From Peptococcaceae bacterium UBA7702 (GTDB taxonomy: Bacteria > Bacillota > Dehalobacteriia > UBA7702), in contig DLGE01000006.1 of assembly GCA_002482535.1 (NCBI GenBank), forward strand, positions 1-64,000: a stretch of DNA of 64,000 nt, in the 5' to 3' direction. Each line of letters opens with the position of its first letter. Position 1 is the stretch's first letter. A program made the translations under genes and the position numbers. Shown here one piece after another: positions 49,320 through 58,314 of the stretch. A model generated the notes under the pieces. That model saw nothing but the letters and a program-made list of their open reading frames with translations, was not told the origin of the DNA and ran no database searches.

Positions 49320-52300
49320 TTAAGGCATCATGGGTCCCCAAACTAAGTTGAAGACAAACTGCATGGATTCCGCTCTTGTCGCCGTGTTATTGGGCTGGAA
49401 GTAGTAGTCCTTTTCTCCCGGGTAATCCTGACCGGAAGTCACGGAAGGTACGGCATAACCGTTGACCAAACCGGCATCGGCCAGGTTCATAACGGCTTCA
49501 TAGTACCAGGCGCCTTTGGCGACGTCAGCAAAGTACATCTGACGCCAGGCAGGAAGAGCATCTTTGTAGACATCCAGGGCGATCTTATACATGATCTGGG
49601 CGATTTCAGCGCGGCTGATATAACTGTTTGGCTTAAAGGTTTTGTCCGGATAACCGTTGACATAACCGCTATCCGCCATAAACATTACCGCGTCATAATA
49701 CCAGGCGCCGCTCTTCACATCGCTGAAGGTTAAGTTTGCAGAAGAAGAGGAAAACGGAGTGAAATACATGTTTTCTTCCGCTGCATCAAGCAAGCCATAG
49801 CACATTTTGGCAAATTCAGCGCGGGTAACCTGATTCAGCGGACGGAACGTGCCGTCGCCGTAACCGTTGATGATACCGGCATTATAGCCGAAAGCAACCG
49901 CCTCGCCATACCAGCATATAGAAGGAACATCGCTAAAACGGTTTGATTGAATCCACCAGGGATTGGTGATGGCATAGTTGCCGTTTTCATCAAGAACCAG
50001 CAACGCCGCCCAAGTATCTTCATCGTAAACGTCAATGTCGACTTCGACTTCGTATACTTGTTTTTCATCATCATAATTAATACTATTACGGAGATCATTC
50101 GTAGCATATGCATCGTATTTTAGATACTCTTCAGAATACATGGATTTACCCATGGCGGTCAGATCGTCCGTACCGTCTTTGGTCAATACATAGAAATTCT
50201 GGATCTCGGCAAGGCTTGAAACTTCAACGTAAGCGTTAAATTCAGAATTCTGATAAACCTTGTAGGTTTCACCGGGCAGTTTGTTCATATCAAGAACAGG
50301 ACCATAAGTGATATAAGAATTACCATTCACAACCGCTTCGGAGTAAGCAAGGCCGTTATCTTTGATATAGTCGCCTTTGGTGTTTTCGGTCACATCGGTA
50401 CCGACATAGGCGTAAGTGCGGATTTTCCCGGAAGCATACCAACCGTCGCCTCTATTATTGCTATAGTTATTTTTATCGGCGAAGCCGGGATATCTCACAT
50501 CGTGGGTATCGGAACCACCGACGAGATAGTGGGCTTTTTCCGTAATCACATCGTCACCGTTCACATCCTGATAAAGAGCGGTGCCGTCCTGATAGGAGGT
50601 CCAGAGATCGATGGTGGAAAGCAGCACTTCGACGTTTTCACTGTCTACGCAGCTGGCGTTGATTTCGATGTTATCGTAATCATCGGTATAGCCGCCGGGA
50701 ATGGCGTCTACGGAATCAGCGTAGAACAGGCCGTAGGAATACCAGGGATGGTTCGCGGTGATGGCGGCACCGTTGTCATGTGTTTGTTTGACAAAGACCG
50801 GCAGCTGCGCAAACTGGTTCATCACAGGGTTTTTCTGATCGACGTCGAGGAAATGCGCATATCCGTCGGAGGTCAAAGGAATGACATTGAAATGTGCCCA
50901 AGAGCAGGAAATTTCTTCGGAAGGTACGAAACCGGAAAGGCCGTAATCGGCACTAAGATCATACATTTCCGCATTGTTGGTGGTGAAGTCATGGTCGGTC
51001 ATGAAGCCGACATCCAACCCGGAGGCGGCCAAAGATTTGATGACGTCTCCCGGCGCGGAGAAAGCGTCATTCTTGTTGCCGTGATGATGGGCATCACCGG
51101 CAAGCCAACCTTCGGGAGCGCTGAATACCATATCAACTTCAGGATAAAGGGTGGTGGAATCGGCGGTGTTGCCCGTCATGACCATCGGTTCGCAATAGAA
51201 CCAATACCCTTCCCCATAAACCACAACTTTGTAGTAACCGGCTTCCACTTCAAAATCAATCACGCCGGTGCTTTCGCCTTTGCTGTCGGCTTCGGTGTAG
51301 TACACGCTATCGCCGTTAAAGCGGATCGTGGGATAAGCGCTGACGTAGGTATCCCCGTCTTTGCTTTCAAAGACTTCAATCTTGGCAAAAATCGGATTGC
51401 CTTCTTGGTCTTTGACCGTCATTTTCATATTGACTTTGGCTACACCGGCCGCAAGGCTGCCGACTTCATCGGTGGTGCCGCTATTATCGATTTCCACTGC
51501 TGCGCCATCGGCATAGCCTTTGGCTTCCAAATACATCGTATAGGTACTTTCGTCCTGGGGTACCTGGAAGGAGAAACTACCTTCCGCATCAGCTTTGTAC
51601 CAACCAATGGTGGCGCCGTCTTTCTTCACAACAACCGTGCCGTTGGCCACGGTGGTGCCGCTAACCGTCGTAAAAGCGGAAACACCCTGAACATCGTAAA
51701 TCAGATTGTTCAGCTCTTGAAAATCAGCGGTATCGCTCATGACGATATAGGTGTCAACCACTTTTGTTTCACCGGCCGCATAGTTGCTTGCCGTTCTCAG
51801 TTCTTTATAACCGACGGAACCGCCGATTTTGCTGAACTGGTTACCACCGTAATAGAGGCCGCAGAAATATTCCATACCACCGGTCATCGCATAGGAACCG
51901 ATGGATTGGTCGATGCCGAACATTGCGCCGCCGTCGTCACCCTTATTGGTTACGGAAAAACGGTTGCCAACGCTCACCGCGGATCCGGTGGTATTTTCAA
52001 AAGAGTTATACATATAGGCAAAAGACTGATCTGCGCCAATGCCGTAGTATGTATTGACATTGAATTTAATACCGCCGATATCATAGATGCGGAAAACCTT
52101 AACGGCAGTAAGACCCCCGGTAGTCACTTCCGCTTTGGCGTCAAAATCATATTTGACGATGGAGAACTTCACCACGCCGCAGTTATCGGGAGCCCAGGAA
52201 TCCCAGCCATAAACGAGAGGTTCAATGGACCAGGTCATGTCGCGGTTCCCGGTAGCGGTGGTCAATGCACCGCTGGTATAATTCACCGTCCCTGCGTCAA

Positions 52301-52649
52301 GAACGGAACCTGCGGGATAGCCCCAGGGATTGCGGGTACCGACGGCAAGCACGATACCGCAAACACCATTGGTCATGATAATGTCGTCGCCATGAATGGC
52401 TTCACCGTTATCAAAAAAAGTATTGGTGCCTTGCACATCGCCGCCTGCGGCTTTCCAAGCGTCAAGGGTACCGATCCAAAGATCGTCGGTAGCAAGGCCG
52501 CTGGAAATGCCCGATGCTACGTCATACTGATTGGGGTCGGCTGCGCCGCTCACAGAAGTACCCGCGCCGCTTTGGGCAGCAAGAGCACCACAAGAGAAGG
52601 ACAATACCAAAGCCATAATCAGAATGACCAAAAGTAAGTGTTTTTTCAT
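49320..52649 (-). CDS. Large SLH-anchored surface protein with PHP/CehA-like hydrolase domain
   Basis: 1109 aa. Signal peptide to about residue 25. Residues 30-325: beta-rich domain unrecognised. 325-400 and 403-510: two carboxypeptidase-regulatory/Cna-B-like beta domains. 515-800: PHP metal-dependent hydrolase of the CehA/McbA type, with GDAHHHGN (518-525), FMTDHDFTT, HDNGAAITANHPW and VGGSDTHD giving the metal ligands. 800-900: a further beta region. 903-1109: three SLH repeats (each FSDV/FADV...WYYEAV...GY...F.P...TRAE), which hold the protein to the cell wall polymer. GGAGGG precedes the ATG. Likely a secreted surface enzyme acting on phosphoester or similar substrate; substrate unknown. 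Monocistronic. A 2.1-kb open frame on the opposite strand is a shadow. Confidence 0.85.
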   Translation of the reverse strand: MKKHLLLVILIMALVLSFSCGALAAQSGAGTSVSGAADPNQYDVASGISSGLATDDLWIGTLDAWKAAGGDVQGTNTFFDNGEAIHGDDIIMTNGVCGIVLAVGTRNPWGYPAGSVLDAGTVNYTSGALTTATGNRDMTWSIEPLVYGWDSWAPDNCGVVKFSIVKYDFDAKAEVTTGGLTAVKVFRIYDIGGIKFNVNTYYGIGADQSFAYMYNSFENTTGSAVSVGNRFSVTNKGDDGGAMFGIDQSIGSYAMTGGMEYFCGLYYGGNQFSKIGGSVGYKELRTASNYAAGETKVVDTYIVMSDTADFQELNNLIYDVQGVSAFTTVSGTTVANGTVVVKKDGATIGWYKADAEGSFSFQVPQDESTYTMYLEAKGYADGAAVEIDNSGTTDEVGSLAAGVAKVNMKMTVKDQEGNPIFAKIEVFESKDGDTYVSAYPTIRFNGDSVYYTEADSKGESTGVIDFEVEAGYYKVVVYGEGYWFYCEPMVMTGNTADSTTLYPEVDMVFSAPEGWLAGDAHHHGNKNDAFSAPGDVIKSLAASGLDVGFMTDHDFTTNNAEMYDLSADYGLSGFVPSEEISCSWAHFNVIPLTSDGYAHFLDVDQKNPVMNQFAQLPVFVKQTHDNGAAITANHPWYSYGLFYADSVDAIPGGYTDDYDNIEINASCVDSENVEVLLSTIDLWTSYQDGTALYQDVNGDDVITEKAHYLVGGSDTHDVRYPGFADKNNYSNNRGDGWYASGKIRTYAYVGTDVTENTKGDYIKDNGLAYSEAVVNGNSYITYGPVLDMNKLPGETYKVYQNSEFNAYVEVSSLAEIQNFYVLTKDGTDDLTAMGKSMYSEEYLKYDAYATNDLRNSINYDDEKQVYEVEVDIDVYDEDTWAALLVLDENGNYAITNPWWIQSNRFSDVPSICWYGEAVAFGYNAGIINGYGDGTFRPLNQVTRAEFAKMCYGLLDAAEENMYFTPFSSSSANLTFSDVKSGAWYYDAVMFMADSGYVNGYPDKTFKPNSYISRAEIAQIMYKIALDVYKDALPAWRQMYFADVAKGAWYYEAVMNLADAGLVNGYAVPSVTSGQDYPGEKDYYFQPNNTATRAESMQFVFNLVWGPMMP

Positions 52650-53300
52650 GAAATAATCCCTCCTGATAAAAAATCTTCAAAATAAACGCGTTTAAAATAT
52701 TCAGTTGTCTACTCTCTCTCGCTCCTTTCCCTAATTCTTTCATATTTAAATGAACGTTATTGACGTTTTAAGGTAACATGATTAACAATTTAACGACAAT
52801 AAAAACTTCGTTTTCATCCTCGTATATTCCATAAAAAAACCATTGTTTTACTGTATTATTTTGTCAAAGATCCAAAAAATTTGCGGTCTTCCCTGCTTGT
52901 ACCAGACAAGCACCGAAACACCCTGTCCAAGTTGGAGCCATTCCTGGCCGAAGCCCCAAAAAAGTTATCGACCGCACATCTTGTCACCGTTTTTTCATCG
53001 CGGACCCATCGCAATATCTTCCTTAATTTGGAATTATTATATCATAGGTTCCAATAAAAATCACTACTAATTTTAAAAAAATTTTTGATTTTTTACGAAT
53101 ATTTCTCCATTCATCCCAATTGTCTTTTACCTGGCTCTCACATTCCTTTCACAAAATATTTTCGCAAAATTGTGTTCTCGGACAGAGGATTCACCACCTA
53201 TCAGACTTTATTCACGGCCTAAAATAGCGTTTTTTTCAACGCTATTTTGGTTGCATAAACCGTATATCACTCAATCCGCAAGGATCTGAGAAAAGAAAAT
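52650..53300. other. Long intergenic region
   Basis: AT-rich spacer upstream of the surface protein gene with no supported gene. The promoter of that gene should lie here but no clear hexamer pair is visible. A hairpin AAAATAGCGTT/AACGCTATTTT occupies 53221-53249. Confidence 0.5.
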
Positions 53301-53326
53301 GCCGGCTTCTCGTTGCAGAAGCCGGC
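53301..53326 (-). terminator. Terminator of the zinc-ribbon gene
   Basis: GCCGGCTTCT/AGAAGCCGGC stem with a 6-base loop; T-rich tracts on both sides. Confidence 0.8.
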
Positions 53327-53360
53327 TTTATTTTCTATGAAGTTCATATGTTTCAGGATC

Positions 53361-54143
53361 TCAATAAAAGACGATTGAGGTTAGCAGCGTTATTTCGGCA
53401 TCCGCTGTCATTTCCTGGTAAAGAGAGGTCAGCGCCGTATCCTCATAATTATACTGAACATCGGAGGGATAAACGGCGACATAGGTATACGCGTCGGTTT
53501 CACTTAATATCTGATAATTAGGGATACTCTGATAGTCGTCCCCCGGCGCGTAGCGGCAAATAGAGAGCAGCAGTCCGCCGTAGCCCGCCATGTCGTTTTC
53601 CGTATTGTAGAAGGTTACGGCATCATAAGATTCATCACATTCATAGTGACCCATCCAGGAATCCGGTATCTCCGCATAGAAAAAATCGCCGTAATACGTA
53701 CCGCCATAATATCCGCCTTCAGCATCATAGTCATAATCGTAATCGTAATCATAGTCGTCATAACCATAATCGTAGTCATAATCATAACCATAGTCATACT
53801 CATAGTGGTCAAAAAGGTCTCTCATTGTGAAAGAGCGGTCACTGCCGGCCACCGCCACAATGGTAATGATCAAACTAAGCAATAAAACGCCGCCAAAGGC
53901 CGAACCGGCAAAGATAAAAAACTTTTTTCTGCTAAAATATTTTTTGGCCGGGAATACCAAAGCCGCGGCGGGCACTGCCGTATCAGCAGCAACCGCTTCT
54001 TGCGCCGCCGCTTCCGGCAATGACTGACCGTCTGCAGCCGGCTTCTCTTTTATTGCGTCTTGGACGGAAACGGGCGCACCGCATTCTTTGCAAAATTTGT
54101 CGTTTTCAGACAATTTCACACCGCAGTTGCTGCAATAAGCCAT
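53361..54143 (-). CDS. Zinc-ribbon membrane protein with a Tyr-Asp-rich stretch
   Basis: 260 aa. Residues 3-22: zinc ribbon CSNCGVKL...FCKECGAP with two CxxC pairs. 30-65: Ala/Pro-rich linker. 74-99: membrane helix (FFIFAGSAFGGVLLLSLIITIVAVAG). 112-140: near-perfect alternation of Tyr and Asp, followed by GGYYGGTYYG. 155-260: a beta-rich outer domain with Trp163, no known family. The ribbon is cytoplasmic by the positive-inside rule. GGGGAGG lies before the ATG. Monocistronic. Possible roles include metal or wall-polymer binding; none can be asserted. Confidence 0.75.
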   Translation of the reverse strand: MAYCSNCGVKLSENDKFCKECGAPVSVQDAIKEKPAADGQSLPEAAAQEAVAADTAVPAAALVFPAKKYFSRKKFFIFAGSAFGGVLLLSLIITIVAVAGSDRSFTMRDLFDHYEYDYGYDYDYDYGYDDYDYDYDYDYDAEGGYYGGTYYGDFFYAEIPDSWMGHYECDESYDAVTFYNTENDMAGYGGLLLSICRYAPGDDYQSIPNYQILSETDAYTYVAVYPSDVQYNYEDTALTSLYQEMTADAEITLLTSIVFY

Positions 54144-54490
54144 GGGTCCATCACTCCTCCCCTACTCATTTAGGGTAATTTTTCACCTGTAAAAAGTATA
54201 TCAAATAGCGTCTCTGAAAAGACCGCCTTTGCCGGCGTTTTGTGCCTTTATACCACCGTCGGGAGGCCTAAAACCGAAAAATAACGATCCAAATCGGTAA
54301 AAAAGAGAGCGCAAATCCCGTTTTAAACCGAATCCTTCCTCTTATTCGGATTCATGATCTTTTCCTAACGGTCCTTTTATGAACCCGCCGTTGACTTTAT
54401 TTTCACATAAGGCCCAAATATTGTCAATACTGCTTTCCGCGTCACCCTAATTCTTTTCGTTTTGCAGGGGGTGAAATGTACTGCTTACCT
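54144..54490. other. Intergenic region, no gene seen
   Basis: Spacer of about 350 bases without a supported coding frame or conserved RNA. It should contain the promoter of the zinc-ribbon gene and the terminator of the ACT-domain gene, neither clear by eye. Confidence 0.5.
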
Positions 54491-54922
54491 TTAAAGGGAA
54501 TAGAGTTCCTTTTGTGAAGCCATGCTGATTCCGGCTTCCCTCAAGATACCCACGGTTTTCTCTGGATCGTCCACCCGGAAGATCATATAAGCGCTCCCCG
54601 CCTTTCTGGTGATGAAGGCGTAGGCGTATTCCAGATTGATTCTGGCATCCCGCAAAACACTCAAAATTCGCAGTAGGCTACCGGGATGATCCGCCACTTC
54701 CACGGCGAGTACCGGTGTAATATTATAAATGTAGTTTTCTTTCGCCAAAACCTGTTTCGCCTTTTCGGGGTCGTCCACAATAAGGCGCAAAATACCAAAA
54801 TCCGAAGTATCGGCAATGGACATGGCCCGCATATCGATGCCGTTATCCGACAGGATCTTCGCCACAGGAACGATGGTGCCCGCTTTGTTTTCTAAAAAAA
54901 CAGAGAGTTGTTGAATCATCAT
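54491..54922 (-). CDS. Tandem ACT-domain protein
   Basis: 143 aa made of two ACT domains: LSVFLENKAGTIVPVAKILSDNGIDMRAM, then LAVEVADHPGSLLRILSVLRDARINLEYAYAF. No catalytic domain. Such proteins follow phenylacetate-CoA ligase genes in many anaerobes and archaea and probably bind an aromatic amino or keto acid to adjust that enzyme. 14 bases after paaK in the same direction. GGAGGGG precedes the ATG. Confidence 0.88.
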   Translation of the reverse strand: MMIQQLSVFLENKAGTIVPVAKILSDNGIDMRAMSIADTSDFGILRLIVDDPEKAKQVLAKENYIYNITPVLAVEVADHPGSLLRILSVLRDARINLEYAYAFITRKAGSAYMIFRVDDPEKTVGILREAGISMASQKELYSL

Positions 54923-54936
54923 GAGCTTTCCCCTCC

Positions 54937-56235
54937 TTAAATTTTACGTTTATCAATGATACGGACAGCCTTACCCTCGCTCCGGGCAATGGTGCGGGGT
55001 TCGACCATATGAACGGCGGCATAAATGCCGAGCATTGATTTTAAGGCGTTGACGATCTCCTGCTCTTTTCTGACGATGTTGCCAGGGGTATCAGAGAAGA
55101 TTTCCGGCGTCATTTCCACCATCACGTCGAGGGTATCGCTGTTGTTGACGCGATCCACAACAAGCTGATAGTTGGCGGGCATCCCCTTGTTGAGCAACAC
55201 GGTTTCAATCTGGGAAGGAAAGACGTTGACGCCTCTAATGATCAGCATATCGTCGCTTCTGCCCATGGGACGGGACATCTTCACCAAGGTTCTGCCGCAT
55301 TTGCACGGCTCTTCTGTCAAAATAGCGATGTCCCTGGTACGGTAGCGCAGCAACGGGAAGGCTTCCTTTGTGATACTGGAGAAAACCAGCTCTCCTTTTT
55401 CCCCGTAGGGCAGCACTTCACCGGTATCGGGATCAATGATTTCGGGGATGAAATGGTCTTCGTTGATGTGCATACCTTCCTGGGCGGCACACTCATAAGC
55501 CACACCGGGTCCGGAGATTTCCGTCAGCCCGTAGATATCATAGGCTTTGAGACCAAGGTTTTTTTCCAAATCACGGCGCATTTCCTCACTCCAAGGCTCC
55601 GCGCCGAAAATACCGGCTTTCAGCTGAATCTGATCTTTGATGCCCCGCTCGGCGATACTCTCCCCGAGATATGCCGCGTAAGAGGGGGTACAGCAGAGAA
55701 CCGTCGTTTTTAAATCGACCATAAACTGGAGCTGACGGTCGGTATTGCCGGAAGACATCGGTAAGGTGAGACAGCCGGCCTTATGGGAGCCACCGTTCAT
55801 GCCGGGGCCGCCGGTAAAGAGGCCGTAACCGTAAGAGACCTGCACCACATCTTCTTCAGTCCCCCCCGCCGCCATAATGGCGCGGGCGCAGCAATCTTCC
55901 CAAATATCCACATCCTTTTGGGTATAGAAGGCGACGACACGCTGACCCGTGGTGCCGCTGGTGGACTGGATACGCACGCAGTCTTTTAACGGTTTCGCTT
56001 TTAAACCGTAAGGATAGGCGTCTCTCAGATCGGTTTTGGACAAAAACGGCAACTTATATAGATCTTTTACAGATTCGATGTCAGCGGGAACAATTCCTTT
56101 TTCTTCCATCCGTTTTCTGTAATAGGGAACATTTTTGTAAACATGTTTTACCTGCCTTAAGAGGCGTTCGTTCTGCAAAGCGACGATTTCCTCTCGATGA
56201 GCGCATTCGATTGCCGGTTGATAGTAATTTGCCAT
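54937..56235 (-). CDS. paaK: Phenylacetate-CoA ligase family enzyme
   Basis: 432 aa acyl-adenylating enzyme. Contains LPFLSKTDLRDAYPYGL, the P-loop STSGTTGQ, AEPWSEEMRRDLE, YGLTEISGPGVAYEC and the C-terminal MSRPMGRSDDMLIIRGVNVFPSQIE. Activates phenylacetate or a related aryl acid with CoA and ATP. The start at 56235 is chosen from AAAGG about 11 bases upstream; GTG at 56244 is too close to that site. Forms an operon with the ACT gene. No indolepyruvate oxidoreductase genes (the common third partner) are seen next to it. Confidence 0.92.
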   Translation of the reverse strand: MANYYQPAIECAHREEIVALQNERLLRQVKHVYKNVPYYRKRMEEKGIVPADIESVKDLYKLPFLSKTDLRDAYPYGLKAKPLKDCVRIQSTSGTTGQRVVAFYTQKDVDIWEDCCARAIMAAGGTEEDVVQVSYGYGLFTGGPGMNGGSHKAGCLTLPMSSGNTDRQLQFMVDLKTTVLCCTPSYAAYLGESIAERGIKDQIQLKAGIFGAEPWSEEMRRDLEKNLGLKAYDIYGLTEISGPGVAYECAAQEGMHINEDHFIPEIIDPDTGEVLPYGEKGELVFSSITKEAFPLLRYRTRDIAILTEEPCKCGRTLVKMSRPMGRSDDMLIIRGVNVFPSQIETVLLNKGMPANYQLVVDRVNNSDTLDVMVEMTPEIFSDTPGNIVRKEQEIVNALKSMLGIYAAVHMVEPRTIARSEGKAVRIIDKRKI

Positions 56236-56463
56236 AAAATACACTGCCTTTCTTGTTATACTTACGACAGTATAATATAGAAGTTATTAGATGTCAATAA
56301 AAAGATTATACCAAGGGAACCGGAACAGCACCGCCTTTTTACATGATGTCCCATAAGCATCGGGTTTTTGCCTAATTTTTCGAAAAACCGGAAAAACCCG
56401 CTGAAAAAGCAGGAAAACCCGGAAGCAGACAGAATGTTTACTAAAACAACGAGAGGTGATTCC

Positions 56464-57513
56464 ATGAAAAAAGTTTCCATCGACATCATCGCCGGTTTTC
56501 TCGGCGCGGGCAAAACAACCTTGATCAATAAGCTCCTTGACGAAGCCTATATCGGCGAAAAAGTGGCCGTATTGGAAAACGAATTCGGCGCCGTCTCCAT
56601 TGACGGCGATTTCATCGATACTGCCGGTAAATCCGGGGTACAGGTCACGGAAATCACCAACGGCTGCATCTGCTGCACCTTGCGTTCCTCCCTCACCGCG
56701 GGTCTCCTGGAAATCTGCCGTGATTTCGCGCCGAACCGCATCATCATTGAGCCCACAGGCTTGGCGGACCTGGAGGATATCGCGACTCCCATTGAGGACG
56801 CGGCGAAAGAATGTCCCCTCGTCATTGACCACGTGATCACCGTGGTTAGCGCCGAACATTACGAAGCGTTGAAAGTCACCATCGGGCCATTTTTGACAAA
56901 ACAAATCAGCAACGCCGGCCTCGTGGTCCTGTCTCGGGCCGAAGCCGCCGCCGCGGCCATCGGTGAAGAGCTGCGGCAAAACTTCCCCGGTCTCCCGGTC
57001 ATTGACGAGCCGTGGTCAAAGATCAGCGGCCTCACCATACTTGATCTGGTAAAACCGTACTGCCGTGATGACCGCAATGATCAGGATAAACAGGAAGAAC
57101 AGGAACACCACCACGGCGCCGCTGCTCACAACCATGACCACGACCACTGCCATCATGACCACGACCACTGCCATCATGACCATGACCACTGTCACCACGA
57201 CCGTGACCACGGTCACCACGGCCATCATCATACAGCGCCGGAGTACAGTTATTATTGCGCGAAAACCGACCGCGTTTTCGAAGAAGGGGATATCCTGGCG
57301 CTTGCCGGACTTTTCCAGGGAGAAGACGGCGGCGAAGTTTACCGCGCCAAAGGGATTCTGAAAGGGGCAGCCCACGGTTTCCGCTTTGATTTTGTCGGCG
57401 GCAGTTTTTCCCTACAGCCTTTTGAGGTGAACGGAGAAGGCAAGTTCACCGTCATCGGCAAAAGCATCGATACCTCCTTCTGGGAAAAGACCATTGGCAC
57501 AAAAGCCCTATGA
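56464..57513 (+). CDS. CobW/COG0523-family metal-chaperone GTPase with His-rich insert
   Basis: 349 aa. Walker A GFLGAGKTT, ENEFG and CICCTLR (the CxCC metal site), then PTGLADLEDI, and a CobW C-terminal domain in which the GTPase recognises its client. Residues ~214-257 are a His/Asp/Cys-rich insert built from repeated HDHDHCHH blocks, a metal-binding reservoir. The family inserts zinc, nickel or cobalt into partner proteins; the metal here is unknown. Start at 56464 with GAGGTGATT upstream. ATGA overlap with the downstream phosphoesterase. Confidence 0.9.
   Translation: MKKVSIDIIAGFLGAGKTTLINKLLDEAYIGEKVAVLENEFGAVSIDGDFIDTAGKSGVQVTEITNGCICCTLRSSLTAGLLEICRDFAPNRIIIEPTGLADLEDIATPIEDAAKECPLVIDHVITVVSAEHYEALKVTIGPFLTKQISNAGLVVLSRAEAAAAAIGEELRQNFPGLPVIDEPWSKISGLTILDLVKPYCRDDRNDQDKQEEQEHHHGAAAHNHDHDHCHHDHDHCHHDHDHCHHDRDHGHHGHHHTAPEYSYYCAKTDRVFEEGDILALAGLFQGEDGGEVYRAKGILKGAAHGFRFDFVGGSFSLQPFEVNGEGKFTVIGKSIDTSFWEKTIGTKAL
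57117..57232 (+). repeat. Tandem DNA repeat coding the His-rich insert
   Basis: Three consecutive 24-base copies of a unit coding for HDHDHCHH, starting about 57132, with a degenerate fourth. Prone to slippage in steps of whole codons. Confidence 0.75.
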
Positions 57514-58130
57514 GCCATTACGTTACCGCAGACCTCCACGGCTGTTACGACGCCTTTATTGATTTGCTGCAAAAGATTGATTTTCAGCCGGAAGACACCC
57601 TCTACATCATCGGCGACGTTGTCGACCGCGGTCCCGAGGGCGTCAAATTATTGCAATACATCAAAAAATCCCCCAACATCCTGTTGCTGTTGGGTAATCA
57701 CGAAGTGATGATGAGGGACGCTTTGACCAGCGGCGACAACGAGCTGTGGTTTTATAATGGCGGCATGGTGACATTTCACCGTTTTTCACGCCTCTCCCCA
57801 GAGGAGCAGACGGAAATCAAAACATACCTCACGGACTTGCCTCTTTTTCTCGACGTCACTGTGGCGGACCGCAAATTCCGCCTGATCCACGGCTGCCCCA
57901 TGGCCGATGAAAACGATGTGGAAAACAGTGTATGGCAACGCCCCGATCCCAATGAGGTCTTTTTTACCGACAAAACCGTCATTGTCGGTCATACGCCTAC
58001 CATGTGTTACGGCGATGATTGCCATATCCTCCACGGTAAAAATCTCATCGATGTGGACTGCGGCTACGTCTACCGCGGTCTTTTGGGCTGCCTGCGCCTG
58101 GAAGATATGCGGGAATTCTATATCTCCTGA
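57510..58130 (+). CDS. PPP-family metallophosphoesterase
   Basis: 206 aa. Calcineurin-like motifs: TADLHG, IIGDVVDRGPEG, LLGNHE, HGCPM and VGHTPT. This matches the ApaH/PrpE/protein-phosphatase group, with Tyr/Ser-protein or dinucleotide phosphatase activity known for relatives. A GTG or ATG overlap of 4 bases with the CobW-like gene shows coupling. A link between metal delivery and this metalloenzyme is possible but unproven. Strong terminator follows. Confidence 0.9.
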   Translation: MSHYVTADLHGCYDAFIDLLQKIDFQPEDTLYIIGDVVDRGPEGVKLLQYIKKSPNILLLLGNHEVMMRDALTSGDNELWFYNGGMVTFHRFSRLSPEEQTEIKTYLTDLPLFLDVTVADRKFRLIHGCPMADENDVENSVWQRPDPNEVFFTDKTVIVGHTPTMCYGDDCHILHGKNLIDVDCGYVYRGLLGCLRLEDMREFYIS

Positions 58131-58258
58131 ACCATCTTCCACGATTTTACGGCAATACGGAAGCTTATCTATTCTTTCCGCGATATACGGTTTATCAGTG
58201 ATTATTCCATCAGCAAAATCCGTTGCGCGTTTCTTCTCTATAAACTGAATAAACTGAA

Positions 58259-58295
58259 ATTCGGCGTCTGAACAATCAGACGCCGAATCTTTTTC
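58259..58295 (+). terminator. Terminator of the CobW-like operon
   Basis: ATTCGGCGTCTGA/TCAGACGCCGAAT, perfect 13-bp stem, then CTTTTT. Confidence 0.95.
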
Positions 58296-58314
58296 TGTGA
58301 AGGTTTTTTACTTT

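Noticed and set aside
50502..52637. A 711-codon open frame on the plus strand opposite the SLH surface protein gene
   Set aside because: It lies wholly antisense to a gene with signal peptide, PHP motifs and SLH repeats; it has Val/Gly/Phe/Ile-rich composition typical of the reverse frame of such genes and no recognisable domain.
52843..53070. 75-codon frame in the long gap left of the zinc-ribbon gene
   Set aside because: No ribosome site; low-complexity, Cys/Ser/Pro-rich with no domain.
57117..57232. CRISPR-like repeat pattern
   Set aside because: The repeats are in-frame codons of the CobW-like His-rich insert, without spacers.
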